DNA of 64,000 nucleotides, taken from the NCBI GenBank assembly GCA_024635555.1, contig JAGXIO010000118.1:1-64000 (forward strand), in the 5' to 3' direction. The stretch is from Saccharicrinis sp. (GTDB lineage Bacteria > Bacteroidota > Bacteroidia > Bacteroidales > Marinilabiliaceae). Shown here piece after piece: positions 25,481 to 35,809 of the stretch. The position numbers and the translations under genes were made by a program. Numbering within the stretch: position 1 is the first letter of the stretch; the number at the start of each line of letters is the position of its first letter. Under the pieces are notes generated by a model. The model was given only the letters and a program-made list of their open reading frames with translations, was not told where the DNA came from and searched no databases.

Positions 25481-26074
25481 ATGAACAAGAAGATATCCTT
25501 TTTATTATTACTGTCATTGGTAGCCCTTACTGCACCTTCACAGTTGAAGATTGGTGACACAGCTCCCGGTTTCAAACTCAAAAACATTGACAAAAGTTAC
25601 ATCTCTCTCGATCAGTATAACAAGGAAAAGGGAGTCATACTAATATTTACATGTAACCATTGCCCATATGCTAAGCTTTACGAAGACCGAATCGTGGCCT
25701 TGGACATTAAATACAAAAAGAAAGGATTTCCTGTTGTGGCACTCAATCCCAATAATCCTGATATTTCGGAAGAGGATTCTTTTGATGAAATGATTATCAG
25801 ATCCGCAGACAAAGGCTTCACGTTTCCATATTTAGTAGATAATGTGGGTATTTATAAAGCCTATGGAGCTACCAAGACGCCACATGTTTATCTACTTCAA
25901 AACGAAAATTCGCATTTCACTATAAGGTATATTGGGGCTATCGACGATTCTGCCAGAGATGAGAATAGCGTGAAACAAACATATTTGGCGAATTCCATAG
26001 ATGCGCTACTGGCTGGTAACGAAATTCAGCTAAAAGAAACAAAAGCTATAGGGTGCAGTATAAAACCTTATTGA
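25481..26074 (+). CDS. Exported redoxin (AhpC/TSA-like)
   Basis: A 197-residue protein with a signal peptide ending near A-P-S-Q. It has the peroxiredoxin-like block I-G-D-T-A-P-G-F-K-L and a C-N-H-C-P-Y-A active site in place of thioredoxin W-C-G-P-C. This C-x-x-C-P type is a known redoxin subfamily of uncertain substrate. The neighbour upstream is also a thiol protein. Confidence 0.82.
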   Translation: MNKKISFLLLLSLVALTAPSQLKIGDTAPGFKLKNIDKSYISLDQYNKEKGVILIFTCNHCPYAKLYEDRIVALDIKYKKKGFPVVALNPNNPDISEEDSFDEMIIRSADKGFTFPYLVDNVGIYKAYGATKTPHVYLLQNENSHFTIRYIGAIDDSARDENSVKQTYLANSIDALLAGNEIQLKETKAIGCSIKPY

Positions 26075-26153
26075 TTTTTTTGCGTATATAAACTCAATTA
26101 AAGTATTTTGGCATGTTTAAGCACAAATTGGGTAAATTTTAACTCATTTTGTT

Positions 26154-26161
26154 TAATTTTG
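26154..26161 (+). promoter_or_regulatory. Probable promoter -7 of the serine hydrolase gene
   Basis: TAATTTTG, 22 bases before the ATG; the nearest TTG (26128-26130) leaves a long 23-base spacer. Confidence 0.45.
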
Positions 26162-26183
26162 CTGCTATTAAATATAAAAATAG

Positions 26184-27509
26184 ATGAAGTTTATATATAA
26201 AACCGGTTTTGCCTTATTAGGCGTGGTTTCTCTAGGTATTGCTAATTTAACCTATTTTAATTCTGGAGACTCCTTCGGTGGGGACTTTGTGCCTCCGGCG
26301 CCAGCAGTTTCTTCACATAGGATAGCAAATACCTTTTCCGATCAAGATAGGTTTGAAGTAATCGACGCCAATGTAACCCGTTTCCTTAGTCGAAACAATA
26401 TGGTGGGCGCTTCGCTATCCGTAGTTAAGGATGGAAAGTTAGTATTTACCAAAGGTTATGGTTATGCCGACAAAGAAAAGTCCATCGAAGTGCAGCCGTT
26501 TAACCTGTTTAGAATTGCCAGTGTTTCTAAGCTGATTACCGCAGTTGCAATTATGAAATTGGTGGAAGAGGGAAAATTATCGCTCGACACGCAGGTTTTT
26601 GGACACGAAGGAATTCTAAATGATTCTATTTATTTGGATTACCGGGATCGTAAGGTCGAAAAAATCACGGTGAAACAACTTCTCAACCATTCTGCCGGTT
26701 TTACCAACCGATATGGCGATCCGATGTTTATTCCCCAAGTTATCGCAAAAAAAATGCATGTGGAATATCCCGTTCAAAAACAGGATATTATCCAATTTAT
26801 GCTTAACAAAACTTTGCATTATCCACCAGGTACCATGTCATCATACAGTAACTTAGGCTATGCAATTTTGGAGGAAGTAATCGAAAAAGTTTCAGGAATG
26901 AATTACGAGCTATTTGTAAAAACCGACGTACTTTATCCATTAGAGATTTTTGATATGCAAATTGGAGGTAGCTATAGTTCCGAAAGGCTCGATATGGAAG
27001 TTAAATATTACGAGCCGGACGATTCTTATCTTGTTAAGGATTACATGGATGACGAAAAAGACGTTCCACGAAGTTATGGTGGTAATGATATTAAGACCTT
27101 AGGTGCCGCTGGTGGTTGGATAGCCTCCACAACCGATCTGCTCAGATTGGTTGTAGCCATAGATGGTTTTGAAAAGCCTGCCGACATACTTTCTTCTAAT
27201 AGTATTCACGAAATGAGCACCACTGAACTCTTAGGTGGAAGTCCTTTGGGATGGCGTGGTGTTAGGCCGGGTTACTGGTACAGAACTGGCACGCTAGCCG
27301 GCACATCGGCTTTGGTTGTACGTCAGGACGATGGACTGTCATATGCCATTGTATTTAATTGCAACTCATGGAAAGGTCCCAGCTTTGCCAATGATATTAA
27401 ATATATGATGGATCGTACCTTAGCCAAGGTAGAAGACTGGCCTGACTACAATTTATTTGAACTCAAAAACAAAATTAAACCACTTCTCCGCAAGTCTATT
27501 GTTTTCTAA
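26184..27509 (+). CDS. Serine hydrolase of the class C beta-lactamase/esterase family
   Basis: A 441-residue exported protein. The S-x-x-K motif is S-V-S-K in R-I-A-S-V-S-K-L-I-T near 112-121, and Y-S-N in S-S-Y-S-N-L-G-Y near 219-226 is the second catalytic element. The third, normally K/H-x-G, may lie in W-Y-R-T-G-T-L-A-G. Such proteins can be esterases, D-aminopeptidases or penicillin-binding proteins; nothing here says it confers antibiotic resistance. The N-terminal hydrophobic segment is a signal peptide or anchor. Confidence 0.87.
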   Translation: MKFIYKTGFALLGVVSLGIANLTYFNSGDSFGGDFVPPAPAVSSHRIANTFSDQDRFEVIDANVTRFLSRNNMVGASLSVVKDGKLVFTKGYGYADKEKSIEVQPFNLFRIASVSKLITAVAIMKLVEEGKLSLDTQVFGHEGILNDSIYLDYRDRKVEKITVKQLLNHSAGFTNRYGDPMFIPQVIAKKMHVEYPVQKQDIIQFMLNKTLHYPPGTMSSYSNLGYAILEEVIEKVSGMNYELFVKTDVLYPLEIFDMQIGGSYSSERLDMEVKYYEPDDSYLVKDYMDDEKDVPRSYGGNDIKTLGAAGGWIASTTDLLRLVVAIDGFEKPADILSSNSIHEMSTTELLGGSPLGWRGVRPGYWYRTGTLAGTSALVVRQDDGLSYAIVFNCNSWKGPSFANDIKYMMDRTLAKVEDWPDYNLFELKNKIKPLLRKSIVF

Positions 27510-27595
27510 ACATTTTGAGTGTCTTAGTGTTCTTTCTTCTATGCCAAAAGAACTTTAAACTAATTGTATTTGGCTGCGATAAAAGGATTAAAACA

Positions 27596-28078
27596 ATGGA
27601 TATTACACAATTTAAGATTACAGAAATGCCTTTTGGTCTAAGACTAAGAAGTTTAGGACCTGATATGACGATATTTGATTATCTGAAAGAAGAAGGTGTG
27701 CGCAGAATGGTGAATGACCATTACGAGCTATTGGTAGAAAGTTCTATAAAAGATTTGTTTCCACCCAGAGGTGAATTACTTGAAGGAGCCAAAAACCGTT
27801 CTGCTGATTTTTTTGTACAGCGTTTGGGTGGTCCACAGTATTATAAAATCTCACGTGGTAATCCAATGCTGGCTAATCGACATTTGCCCTTTAAAATTAC
27901 TCCAAAATCAAGAATTGTATGGCTGGATTGTTACAGATTGGTGCTGTCAAAATTTGAAGGTATTCCAGATGATTTGATTTTGTCTTTTTGGAAATGGCTC
28001 GATGAGTTTTCAAACTGGATGGTTAATCAGCATGATGAGCCACAGTTTAGGATGAATATTAAGATTCCTCGTCAGTAA
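27596..28078 (+). CDS. Truncated hemoglobin-like globin
   Basis: A 160-residue protein from ATG 27596; the frame extends upstream to 27515 without a credible start. The pattern L-L-V-E-S-S-I-K-D-L-F-P-P, D-F-F-V-Q-R-L-G-G-P-Q-Y-Y and N-R-H-L-P-F-K-I-T matches bacterial group 2-like truncated globins, with the His in R-H-L-P-F as the heme ligand. These bind O2 or NO in the cytoplasm. It is a single gene facing a bidirectional terminator. Confidence 0.82.
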   Translation: MDITQFKITEMPFGLRLRSLGPDMTIFDYLKEEGVRRMVNDHYELLVESSIKDLFPPRGELLEGAKNRSADFFVQRLGGPQYYKISRGNPMLANRHLPFKITPKSRIVWLDCYRLVLSKFEGIPDDLILSFWKWLDEFSNWMVNQHDEPQFRMNIKIPRQ

Positions 28079-28210
28079 ATACAAATATTTTGTTTAAAGT
28101 TTCAATTTCATTTTATGAATGTATAAAGTTTGCCGGATCTTGAAAAGACTGACAATATTTAAATAATAACATTTGTCTTATAGTTGTTATTATGTTATTT
28201 TTGTAGATAT

Positions 28211-28245
28211 AAAAATATCCGAATCTTTCAATCCGGATATTTTTT
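28211..28245. terminator. Bidirectional terminator between convergent genes
   Basis: AAAAATATCCG (28211-28221) pairs with CGGATATTTTTT (28234-28245) around a 12-base loop; A- and T-tracts on both sides serve both strands. Confidence 0.88.
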
Positions 28246-28279
28246 CTTTGTGATAATAGATGAATCCTATAAGGTAATT

Positions 28280-29443
28280 CTATAGGCCTTTTAATTTCTC
28301 GTCAATTTCTTTGTATTTGTCCATCATTTCAAAACGATAGTATAACGTTTTAAGACTTTCCATTACAGCAACATCATCTGGATTTACTTCTAATGCTTTT
28401 TCAAAATATGGTAGTGCTTGCTTAAAGGTTGTTTCAGCTACCGTTTTCTTAGCTTCAAACTTTTTAAAGTCAGTTTCAGCATTGGCTAAATTCATTTCTT
28501 CTACCGCCTTATTAAAATACATTACACCAACATTGTACAACGCATTAAAATATTCAGGATCGTGTTCCAACGCTTTTTCGTAATTAACCATTGCTTCATC
28601 AAAGTTTTTACTACTATCGTATAGTACTCCTCTGGCGTAATAAAAAGAAGGATTTGTCTGGTCGCTTTCGATGGCTTTATTCAAGTAATCCAGTGCTTTA
28701 TCGTTTTGTTTTGTTTCAAGATAAAAGTTGATCAACTGTGTTAAAATTCGATTATCTTCAGGATAAGTTTCAAAACCTCTCATTAAATTTGCACCCATCT
28801 TTGCAGAATCACCTTGCTCAACGTACATCTGATGCATCAACAAAATAACATCACCATCACCATATTTTAAATCAACGGACTGGTCGAAATATTTTTCGGC
28901 AATGGGCCAGTTTTTTCCATTATAGGCAGCCACACCCGCATTGAAAATGATGGCAGTATCTACCTTTTCACCTTGAATATCCACAAGATACTCATTGGCA
29001 TTTAGTTTTAAAAGACCATCGAAAGCTGATACAGCTGTCTCAAAATCATTTTTATTAAATGCTTCTACACCAGCATTTGTCAATTCATTACTAAAGAGTA
29101 ACAGTGCTTGTCCAATTTCTTTTTTGTATTTCCCAACTTGCTTACCCTTCTCATTACCTTTTTTATCCAACTCAATGGCTTTTTGGTAATACTCGAAGGC
29201 CTTAATAACACCTTTATCGTCCTTACCCTTTTGATAGAGCTTGTGATAAACGTTTGCTGCTACGATATAGGTCTTTGGCCAGGTGTTACTTTTTTCATGC
29301 TCCATAGCTAGGTCAATAGCCTCTTTAGCTTTAACGGGATCACCCTGTTCAAGCAATGTGGTGGCAGTTGTTACCTTACCTTTTTGGGCTATCGCTCCAG
29401 ATAACGTAAATACAGCTGCTAAAAATAAAATTGTTTTTTTCAT
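28280..29443 (-). CDS. Exported TPR protein
   Basis: A 387-residue protein with a signal peptide (K-K-T-I-L-F-L-A-A-V-F-T-L-S-G-A-I-A) and about eight tetratricopeptide units, e.g. N-P-S-F-Y-Y-A-R-G-V-L-Y and A-L-E-H-D-P-E-Y-F-N-A-L-Y. TPRs hold protein complexes together; the partner is unknown. Its start is only 51 bases after the gyrA stop, so it may be read from the gyrA transcript, an association worth noting because neither gene needs the other. Confidence 0.82.
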   Translation of the reverse strand: MKKTILFLAAVFTLSGAIAQKGKVTTATTLLEQGDPVKAKEAIDLAMEHEKSNTWPKTYIVAANVYHKLYQKGKDDKGVIKAFEYYQKAIELDKKGNEKGKQVGKYKKEIGQALLLFSNELTNAGVEAFNKNDFETAVSAFDGLLKLNANEYLVDIQGEKVDTAIIFNAGVAAYNGKNWPIAEKYFDQSVDLKYGDGDVILLMHQMYVEQGDSAKMGANLMRGFETYPEDNRILTQLINFYLETKQNDKALDYLNKAIESDQTNPSFYYARGVLYDSSKNFDEAMVNYEKALEHDPEYFNALYNVGVMYFNKAVEEMNLANAETDFKKFEAKKTVAETTFKQALPYFEKALEVNPDDVAVMESLKTLYYRFEMMDKYKEIDEKLKGL

Positions 29444-29494
29444 CTTACTGAGTTTTTATTGTGTGGATTTTAGTCCTCAAAAATAATATTATTT

Positions 29495-32074
29495 TTATTC
29501 TTGATCGTTATTATTATTCTCGTTATTTTCTTGATCTGGATTTTCTTTTTCAGAAGGGTTATTTTCGTCATTCATCTGGTCTGTAATTATCGTTTCCACA
29601 TCTGAATCCGCTTCTATAATTTCCTCTTCTTTAAAGGCTGACACTTTGGCCACCGAGGCAATTTGATCACCATTCCTTAGGTTGATTACCTTTACTCCCT
29701 GTGTTGCTCTGCCAGTAGTTCGCATGGCCGACAGTGCCAAACGAATGGTTATTCCAGATTTGTTAATGATCATCAGGTCGTTGTCGTCGGTAACATTTTT
29801 AATGGTAATTAATGCACCTGTTTTGTCGGTAATACGCATTGTTTTTACTCCTTTACCGCCCCGATTGGTGATGCGATAGTCTTCGATTTTAGATTTTTTT
29901 CCAAAACCATTTTCGCTCACCACCAGTACTTCTTCCTGCTCTATGTCTTCAACACATATCATGCCAACCACTTCATCATTTTTTGTATCTAAGGCTATCC
30001 CCTTGACACCCTGTCCGGTACGGCCAATGCATCTAACTTTGGTTTCGTTAAATCGGATGGCTCTACCCGATTTTGTGGCCATCAGAATTTCAGCTTGACC
30101 ATTGGTTAGCCTTGCTTGTATCAGTTCATCCTCCTCCTTGATGGTAATGGCATTGACACCATTTACACGTGGACGAGAATAATCGGCCAATAAGGACTTT
30201 TTAATCACCCCTTTTTTGGTTCCCATTATGATATAATGGTTATTTATATAGTCCTGTTCGTTTAGACCCTTTACTTTGATAAAGGCTTTTACTTTATCGT
30301 CGGCTTCTATGTTTAACAAGTTTTGTATTGCTCTTCCCTTGGTGTTTTTTCCGCCTTCGGGTATTTCGTACACCTTTAACCAAAAGCATCGTCCTTTAGC
30401 TGTAAAAAATAGCATGGTGTTGTGCATGGTTGCCGGGTATAGGTGTTCGATGAAATCCTCGTCGCGCGTGGTGCTTCCTTTGGATCCTACTCCTCCCCTA
30501 GACTGTGTTCTGAACTCTGCCAATGGGGTACGTTTTATGTAACCCATATGTGAGATGGTAATTACCATTTCGTCGTCAGCATAAAAATCTTCAGGATTAA
30601 ATTCTTCTGATGAGTACACTATTTCCGTTCTTCTGGCGTCGCCATATTTGTCCCTGATTTGAATCAATTCCCCGGTTATGATCTCCATACGTCGAGGTTC
30701 ATTAGCCAATATATCTTTCAAATCGGCAATTACAATCAACAGTTCATTATACTCGCTTCGCAGTTTGTCTTGCTCTAGTCCTGTAAGCTGGCGCAAGCGC
30801 ATATCAACGATGGCTCGTGCCTGAATATCTGACAACTCAAACCTTTCTATCAGTTTTTCGCGTGCTTCATCCGGACTGGATGCAGCTCTTATTATTTTTA
30901 TGACCTCATCAATATTATCACTGGCAATAATAAGCCCGTCAAGAATGTGGGCACGTTTTTCTGCCTGCTCTAATTCGTATTGCGTGCGTCGGATTACTAC
31001 ATCGTGGCGGTGCTCTACAAAGTTACTTATCAAACCTTTAAGGTTAAGCATTTGCGGACGACCCTTTACGAGAGCGATATTATTTACACTGAAAGAGGAT
31101 TGTAAAGCAGTGAGCTTGTAGAGGTTGTTTAGAACCACGTTGGCAATAGCATCGCGTTTAAGGTCAACTACGATACGCATCCCGTCTCTATCCGACTCAT
31201 CATTGACATTGGAAATGCCTTCAATTTTTTTCTCGTTTACCAGGTCGGCTATTTTAATAATAAGCTCCGCCTTGTTCACCATATAAGGAATCTCGGTGAC
31301 AATGATCTTATCCCTGCCACTATTGTCAGTTTCCACTTCAGCTTTGGCACGTACAACTACCCGTCCCCTACCCGTTTCAAAGGCATCTTTTACACCTTTA
31401 TAACCATATATGGTTCCGCCGGTGGGAAAATCGGGAGCCTTTACGTACTCCAAAAGTCCGTCGATATCGATATCGTTATTTTCGATATAGGCGACCGTAG
31501 CATTAATGATTTCCGTTAAATTATGCGGAGGCATGTTGGTGGCCATACCTACAGCGATACCAGATGCACCGTTCACCAAAAGGTTGGGTATGCGGGTAGG
31601 TAAAACGGTAGGCTCCTGCAAGGAATCATCAAAGTTTAACCTAAAATCTACCGTTCTCTTGTCTATATCGATTAATGTTTCCTCGGCTATCTTATTTAAA
31701 CGGGCTTCGGTATAACGCATTGCCGCAGGACTGTCTCCATCCACTGAGCCAAAGTTTCCTTGTCCATCGACCAAGGGATATCGTAAGGACCAAGGTTGAG
31801 CCATACGAACCATTGCATAATAAACAGAGGAGTCACCATGAGGGTGGTACTTACCTAAAACCTCACCCACTATCCTTGCCGATTTTTTATAAGGTTTATT
31901 GGAAGCAAGCCCCAAATCGCTCATCGCATACAGAACACGTCGATGCACGGGCTTAAATCCGTCCCTAACGTCGGGCAAAGCCCTAGAAACAATTACCGAC
32001 ATCGAATAATCGATGTAGGCCGATTTCATTTCTTCCTCAATATTAATCTTTATAATTCTTTCTCCTTCAGCCAT
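29495..32074 (-). CDS. gyrA: DNA gyrase subunit A
   Basis: An 859-residue type IIA topoisomerase subunit that cuts and rejoins DNA. The N-terminal half has [16 protein letters not shown] and the catalytic Tyr in A-A-M-R-Y-T-E-A-R. The C-terminal beta-pinwheel follows, with the GyrA-box-like Q-S-R-G-G-V-G and several repeated blade motifs ([15 protein letters not shown]). An acidic N/E/D-rich tail of about 35 residues ends the protein, as in other Bacteroidota. The first residues M-A-E-G-E-R-I support the chosen start. Confidence 0.97.
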   Translation of the reverse strand: MAEGERIIKINIEEEMKSAYIDYSMSVIVSRALPDVRDGFKPVHRRVLYAMSDLGLASNKPYKKSARIVGEVLGKYHPHGDSSVYYAMVRMAQPWSLRYPLVDGQGNFGSVDGDSPAAMRYTEARLNKIAEETLIDIDKRTVDFRLNFDDSLQEPTVLPTRIPNLLVNGASGIAVGMATNMPPHNLTEIINATVAYIENNDIDIDGLLEYVKAPDFPTGGTIYGYKGVKDAFETGRGRVVVRAKAEVETDNSGRDKIIVTEIPYMVNKAELIIKIADLVNEKKIEGISNVNDESDRDGMRIVVDLKRDAIANVVLNNLYKLTALQSSFSVNNIALVKGRPQMLNLKGLISNFVEHRHDVVIRRTQYELEQAEKRAHILDGLIIASDNIDEVIKIIRAASSPDEAREKLIERFELSDIQARAIVDMRLRQLTGLEQDKLRSEYNELLIVIADLKDILANEPRRMEIITGELIQIRDKYGDARRTEIVYSSEEFNPEDFYADDEMVITISHMGYIKRTPLAEFRTQSRGGVGSKGSTTRDEDFIEHLYPATMHNTMLFFTAKGRCFWLKVYEIPEGGKNTKGRAIQNLLNIEADDKVKAFIKVKGLNEQDYINNHYIIMGTKKGVIKKSLLADYSRPRVNGVNAITIKEEDELIQARLTNGQAEILMATKSGRAIRFNETKVRCIGRTGQGVKGIALDTKNDEVVGMICVEDIEQEEVLVVSENGFGKKSKIEDYRITNRGGKGVKTMRITDKTGALITIKNVTDDNDLMIINKSGITIRLALSAMRTTGRATQGVKVINLRNGDQIASVAKVSAFKEEEIIEADSDVETIITDQMNDENNPSEKENPDQENNENNNNDQE

Positions 32075-32108
32075 TTATATTTAAATTATGAATTAGAATA
32101 TACATACG

Positions 32109-32136
32109 AAAACAGGCCTTGTATAGCCTGTTTTTT
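32109..32136. terminator. Hairpin with T-tract upstream of gyrA
   Basis: AAAACAGGC pairs with GCCTGTTTT around CTTGTATA. T-tracts are present on both strands (TTTTTT on plus). On the gyrA transcript it lies in the leader, about 35-60 bases before the start codon, so it may act as a leader structure rather than an end of transcript. Confidence 0.5.
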
Positions 32137-32250
32137 GGACGGCCTAATTTAGTCATTTATGCGCTAATTATAAAACGAAAGTGAACACAATTTATAAACA
32201 AGGTACAAACATTCTGAAATACGCATATTTATTGTTATTTTTATCCCGCG

Positions 32251-32269
32251 TTACACCGTAAACGTGTAA
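32251..32269. promoter_or_regulatory. Dyad TTACAC-N7-GTGTAA between gyrA and clpC
   Basis: Six-base perfect inverted arms with a 7-base spacer in the divergent control region; a candidate protein-binding site of unknown owner. Confidence 0.4.
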
Positions 32270-32418
32270 AATAAACAATACTTTTAATTACGTGTTTAAA
32301 GCTTTAGCGATAGGATGATGTCGGCAAAAATGACGTATTTTTTGCCTTTGCTCTGTTGAATTGTCAGTATTTGTATGAATTGCACGAAAATTGCTACCCT
32401 AAGTAAAAAATATATCGC

Positions 32419-34953
32419 ATGAACTTGAATTATTCACAAAGGATTAATGATGTAATAGGTTTTTCGAAAGAAGAAGCCGAACGCCTCGGGAATCCATATA
32501 TATTGCCCGAACACCTTTTGCTTGGACTATTGAGAGAAGGTAAAGGTACAGCAATTGAGGTGCTAGGTCAGCTGGGAATTAACTTGCATCATCTAAAGCA
32601 TACCATTGAACTTAGAATTAAAACAAACACCGTGCTGGAGCACAGCGACCATATTCCACTACTTAAATCGTCGGAAAGGATTTTGAGATTGATTTATTTG
32701 GAGGCACGAGCGGTGAAAAGTAAAAAAATAAATACCGGACATTTGCTTTTGGCATTATTGAAGGACAACCAAGGATTAATACCTGAACTTATGGAAGAAA
32801 AAAAATTAAATTACGAAAAAGTAAAGGCTTTACTGACCAACAACCAACCATTGGCCAAAGCAGATATGCCGGAGGATGATGATCAGGACAGTCCTTTTTC
32901 GTCGGGTGGCGGTTCGGATGCAACTCGTTCGGCCGCTGGACCAAAAGGGTCGGACACACCTGTGCTCGATAATTTCGGCATTGACATAACCCAAGCTGCC
33001 GAAGAAGGTAAGCTAGATCCAATTGTGGGACGTGAAAAGGAGATTGAACGATTGGCTCAGATTTTAAGCCGCCGAAAGAAAAACAACCCCATCTTAATTG
33101 GTGAGCCCGGTGTGGGCAAGTCGGCCATAGCCGAAGGATTAGCGCTGCGCATACAAGAAAAAAAAGTATCGCGTGTGCTGTTCGACAAAAGAGTAGTAAC
33201 CCTTGACTTGGCTTCTATAGTAGCGGGAACCAAATACAGGGGGCAATTTGAAGAACGCATGAAGGCTATTTTAAATGAGCTTTCAAAAAATCATAATATT
33301 ATTCTTTTCATTGACGAGATACATACTATTGTAGGTGCGGGTGGTGCAACGGGATCCTTAGATGCGGCCAACATGCTAAAACCAGCCTTAGCACGGGGCG
33401 ATATTCAATGTATTGGTGCCACCACGTTGGATGAATACCGTCAACACATCGAGAAAGATGGTGCATTGGAAAGAAGGTTTCAAAAAATTATGGTAGAACC
33501 CACCAGTATTGATGAGACGATTCAGATACTCAATAATATAAAAGAAAAGTATGAGGATCACCATAATGTAACTTTTACCCCAGAAGCCATAGAAGCATGT
33601 GTTAAACTGACTGACAGGTATATAACCGACCGTAACTTGCCCGATAAGGCAATTGATGCGTTGGACGAAGCGGGTTCACGTGTTCATATCTCGAACATTA
33701 TTGTGCCTGAGACCATATTGAAACTGGAGGAACAGATTGAAGAAACGAAAGACAATAAGATAAAGGCAGTAAAAGCACAAAATTTTGAACTGGCTGCGAG
33801 TTTCAGAGATAAGGAAAAAACGTATCTGGAAGACCTTAACCATGCCAAATCGAAATGGGAAAAGGATCTTCAACAAAACCGAGAGATTGTTGACGTTGAA
33901 AAAGTAGCCGAAGTTGTTGCCATGATGACTGGTATCCCTGTACAGCGGGTTGCCCAAGCCGAAGGTTTTAGGTTACTGAAAATGGGCAGCGAAATGCAGG
34001 GTCGTGTGATTGGCCAAGAGGATGCGATTCAAAAAATAGTGAAGGCTATTCAACGGAATCGGGCTGGACTTAAAGATCCCAGCCGTCCCATCGGGTCATT
34101 TGTATTTTTAGGACCCACAGGAGTAGGAAAAACACATTTGGCAAAAGTGTTGGCCACCTACCTATTTGACTCAACAGATGCGCTTATCCGTATTGATATG
34201 AGTGAGTACATGGAAAAATTTTCGGTATCACGTTTGGTGGGTGCACCTCCGGGATATGTGGGGTATGAGGAAGGTGGGCAGCTGACGGAAAAAGTGAGAC
34301 GCAGACCCTATTCTGTTGTTCTTTTGGACGAAATAGAAAAAGCGCATCCCGATGTTTTTAACTTGTTGCTCCAGGTGCTTGATGAAGGTAGGTTAACCGA
34401 CAGCATGGGTCGCAGGGTTGATTTTAAAAACACTATTATCATTATGACCTCCAACATTGGAAGCCGCGAACTAAAAGATTTTGGTCGTGGGGTAGGTTTT
34501 CAGCCTAGCAGCAAAGAGTCGGATGCCGACCATGCCCGCCATGTTATCCAAAAGGCCATGAAAAAAGCATTTGCTCCGGAATTTATCAACCGAATTGATG
34601 ATGTGGTAGTTTTCAACTCTTTGGATAAAGAACATATCTTCAAAATTATAGATATTGAGCTTAAAGGGCTATATGCTCGTGTGGAATCATTGGGTTACAA
34701 ACTTTTGCTCACAGAAAAGGCAAAGGATTATATCGCAACCAAGGGCTTTGATACCAGCTTTGGTGCACGTCCGTTAAAAAGAGCCATACAAAAATATCTC
34801 GAAGACGAAATGGCAGAGATAATTATTCAAGCCAGCATATCAGAAGGAGATATTATAAAAGTTGATTTCAACGAAGAAGAGGTGAAGATTTTTACTTCGA
34901 TAGAGAAAGAACCGATGAAAGCGTTGAAAGATTCTAAACCGAGCGAAAACTAA
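32419..34953 (+). CDS. clpC: ATP-dependent Clp protease ATPase subunit ClpC
   Basis: An 844-residue AAA+ unfoldase. The double Clp-N domain covers about 1-150, the first AAA+ has Walker A G-E-P-G-V-G-K-S near 225 and Walker B L-F-I-D-E-I-H, a UVR-like/coiled-coil middle segment (F-R-D-K-E-K) follows, and the second AAA+ has G-P-T-G-V-G-K-T and [10 protein letters not shown]. The UVR-like middle and Clp-N order separate ClpC from ClpA/ClpB. It would feed substrates to ClpP, which is not in this window. Confidence 0.94.
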   Translation: MNLNYSQRINDVIGFSKEEAERLGNPYILPEHLLLGLLREGKGTAIEVLGQLGINLHHLKHTIELRIKTNTVLEHSDHIPLLKSSERILRLIYLEARAVKSKKINTGHLLLALLKDNQGLIPELMEEKKLNYEKVKALLTNNQPLAKADMPEDDDQDSPFSSGGGSDATRSAAGPKGSDTPVLDNFGIDITQAAEEGKLDPIVGREKEIERLAQILSRRKKNNPILIGEPGVGKSAIAEGLALRIQEKKVSRVLFDKRVVTLDLASIVAGTKYRGQFEERMKAILNELSKNHNIILFIDEIHTIVGAGGATGSLDAANMLKPALARGDIQCIGATTLDEYRQHIEKDGALERRFQKIMVEPTSIDETIQILNNIKEKYEDHHNVTFTPEAIEACVKLTDRYITDRNLPDKAIDALDEAGSRVHISNIIVPETILKLEEQIEETKDNKIKAVKAQNFELAASFRDKEKTYLEDLNHAKSKWEKDLQQNREIVDVEKVAEVVAMMTGIPVQRVAQAEGFRLLKMGSEMQGRVIGQEDAIQKIVKAIQRNRAGLKDPSRPIGSFVFLGPTGVGKTHLAKVLATYLFDSTDALIRIDMSEYMEKFSVSRLVGAPPGYVGYEEGGQLTEKVRRRPYSVVLLDEIEKAHPDVFNLLLQVLDEGRLTDSMGRRVDFKNTIIIMTSNIGSRELKDFGRGVGFQPSSKESDADHARHVIQKAMKKAFAPEFINRIDDVVVFNSLDKEHIFKIIDIELKGLYARVESLGYKLLLTEKAKDYIATKGFDTSFGARPLKRAIQKYLEDEMAEIIIQASISEGDIIKVDFNEEEVKIFTSIEKEPMKALKDSKPSEN

Positions 34954-34970
34954 GTCTATTGACTTAGAAC

Positions 34971-35008
34971 AAAAAAAGGATGAACCTTACAAGGTTCATC
35001 CTTTTTTT
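34971..35008. terminator. Strong bidirectional terminator after clpC
   Basis: An 18-base perfect stem (A7-GGATGAACCTT with AAGGTTCATCC-T7) and 2-base loop; works for clpC on plus and the TPR gene on minus. Confidence 0.93.
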
Positions 35009-35033
35009 TTGTAATTTATAAGTGCTATTTTTA

Positions 35034-35681
35034 TTAGCTCTTCATTAACTCGTCAATTTTAGTTTTAATAGTTGTTGCAGGTTTGTTCTTTGCATCATAT
35101 ATTAAGGTTTTGTCGGCAAGCTCAATGGCTTGGTCAAACTCAATCTTTGCTTTTTCCTTGATGGCATCCCACTCTTCACGGTTACCATCAACTCGGGAGT
35201 TCAGTAATGTAATTCCATTCATGAAAAAATCATTGGCTTGCTTCACATAGTATGTACCTAACTCTTTTTTCATGTAACCGATATACTTGCTGTTCGGAAA
35301 TTCTTCAATGCCACCCAACAAAACTTTTTCCATTTCTTCGTCGTTGCCCATATCTTTATGCGCCATTCCCATATAAAAGGTTGCCACATCCTCTCTATAG
35401 CCCAACTCTTTTGATTGTGCATAATACTGTAGGGCTTTTTTGTTGTTGTCGATCTTACGTGCACATGTTGCTGTGTTATATACCATGGCAGCATCCATGT
35501 CTTCAGTTTCGTCCCAAGCACTAATAGCTGCTTCAAAGGAAGCGAGGGCAGCTTTGTAATTTTTGGCTTCTAAGGCAGAATTTCCTTCATTTTTTAATAT
35601 TGCCGCACTCTTCTCCTCCTGAGCTTGGTTAGCTCCCAACATGGTAAACAACAATAATGTAACTGATAAAATGTACTTCAT
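35034..35681 (-). CDS. Exported TPR protein
   Basis: A 215-residue protein with a signal peptide ending near A-N-Q-A-Q and three to four TPR-like units (N-E-G-N-S-A-L-E-A-K-N-Y-K-A-A-L, M-V-Y-N-T-A-T-C-A-R-K). It resembles the longer TPR protein at 28280 in architecture but is shorter. A minus-strand TAATTTTG box at 35731-35738 may be its promoter. Function unknown beyond protein binding. Confidence 0.78.
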   Translation of the reverse strand: MKYILSVTLLLFTMLGANQAQEEKSAAILKNEGNSALEAKNYKAALASFEAAISAWDETEDMDAAMVYNTATCARKIDNNKKALQYYAQSKELGYREDVATFYMGMAHKDMGNDEEMEKVLLGGIEEFPNSKYIGYMKKELGTYYVKQANDFFMNGITLLNSRVDGNREEWDAIKEKAKIEFDQAIELADKTLIYDAKNKPATTIKTKIDELMKS

Positions 35682-35748
35682 GATTTTTGTTTTAATAATT
35701 ATATGATTGGTGTATATTTATATGAATAGACAAAATTAACTTTTTTTT

Positions 35749-35786
35749 AAAAACCACGAAACGATTGTGAAATGTTTCATGGTTTT
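35749..35786 (-). terminator. Candidate terminator of the thr operon
   Basis: On the minus strand AAAACCATGAAAC and GTTTCGTGGTTTTT pair with one mismatch, about 25 bases after the thrC stop, followed by a short T-tract that belongs to the stem. Confidence 0.6.
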
Positions 35787-35809
35787 ACGATAATTAACAA
35801 TAACTGTGC

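Larger units (their letters stand above)
32075..32418. other. Divergent gyrA-clpC intergenic region
   Basis: The 344-base region contains a terminator-like hairpin (32109-32136) and a TTACAC/GTGTAA dyad (32251-32269). I found no match to the TAnnTTTG box that I trust for either gene. Confidence 0.5.

Noticed and set aside
26184-27509. Antibiotic-resistance beta-lactamase
   Set aside because: The protein has the class C-like fold motifs, but so do esterases and peptidases; no context points to resistance.
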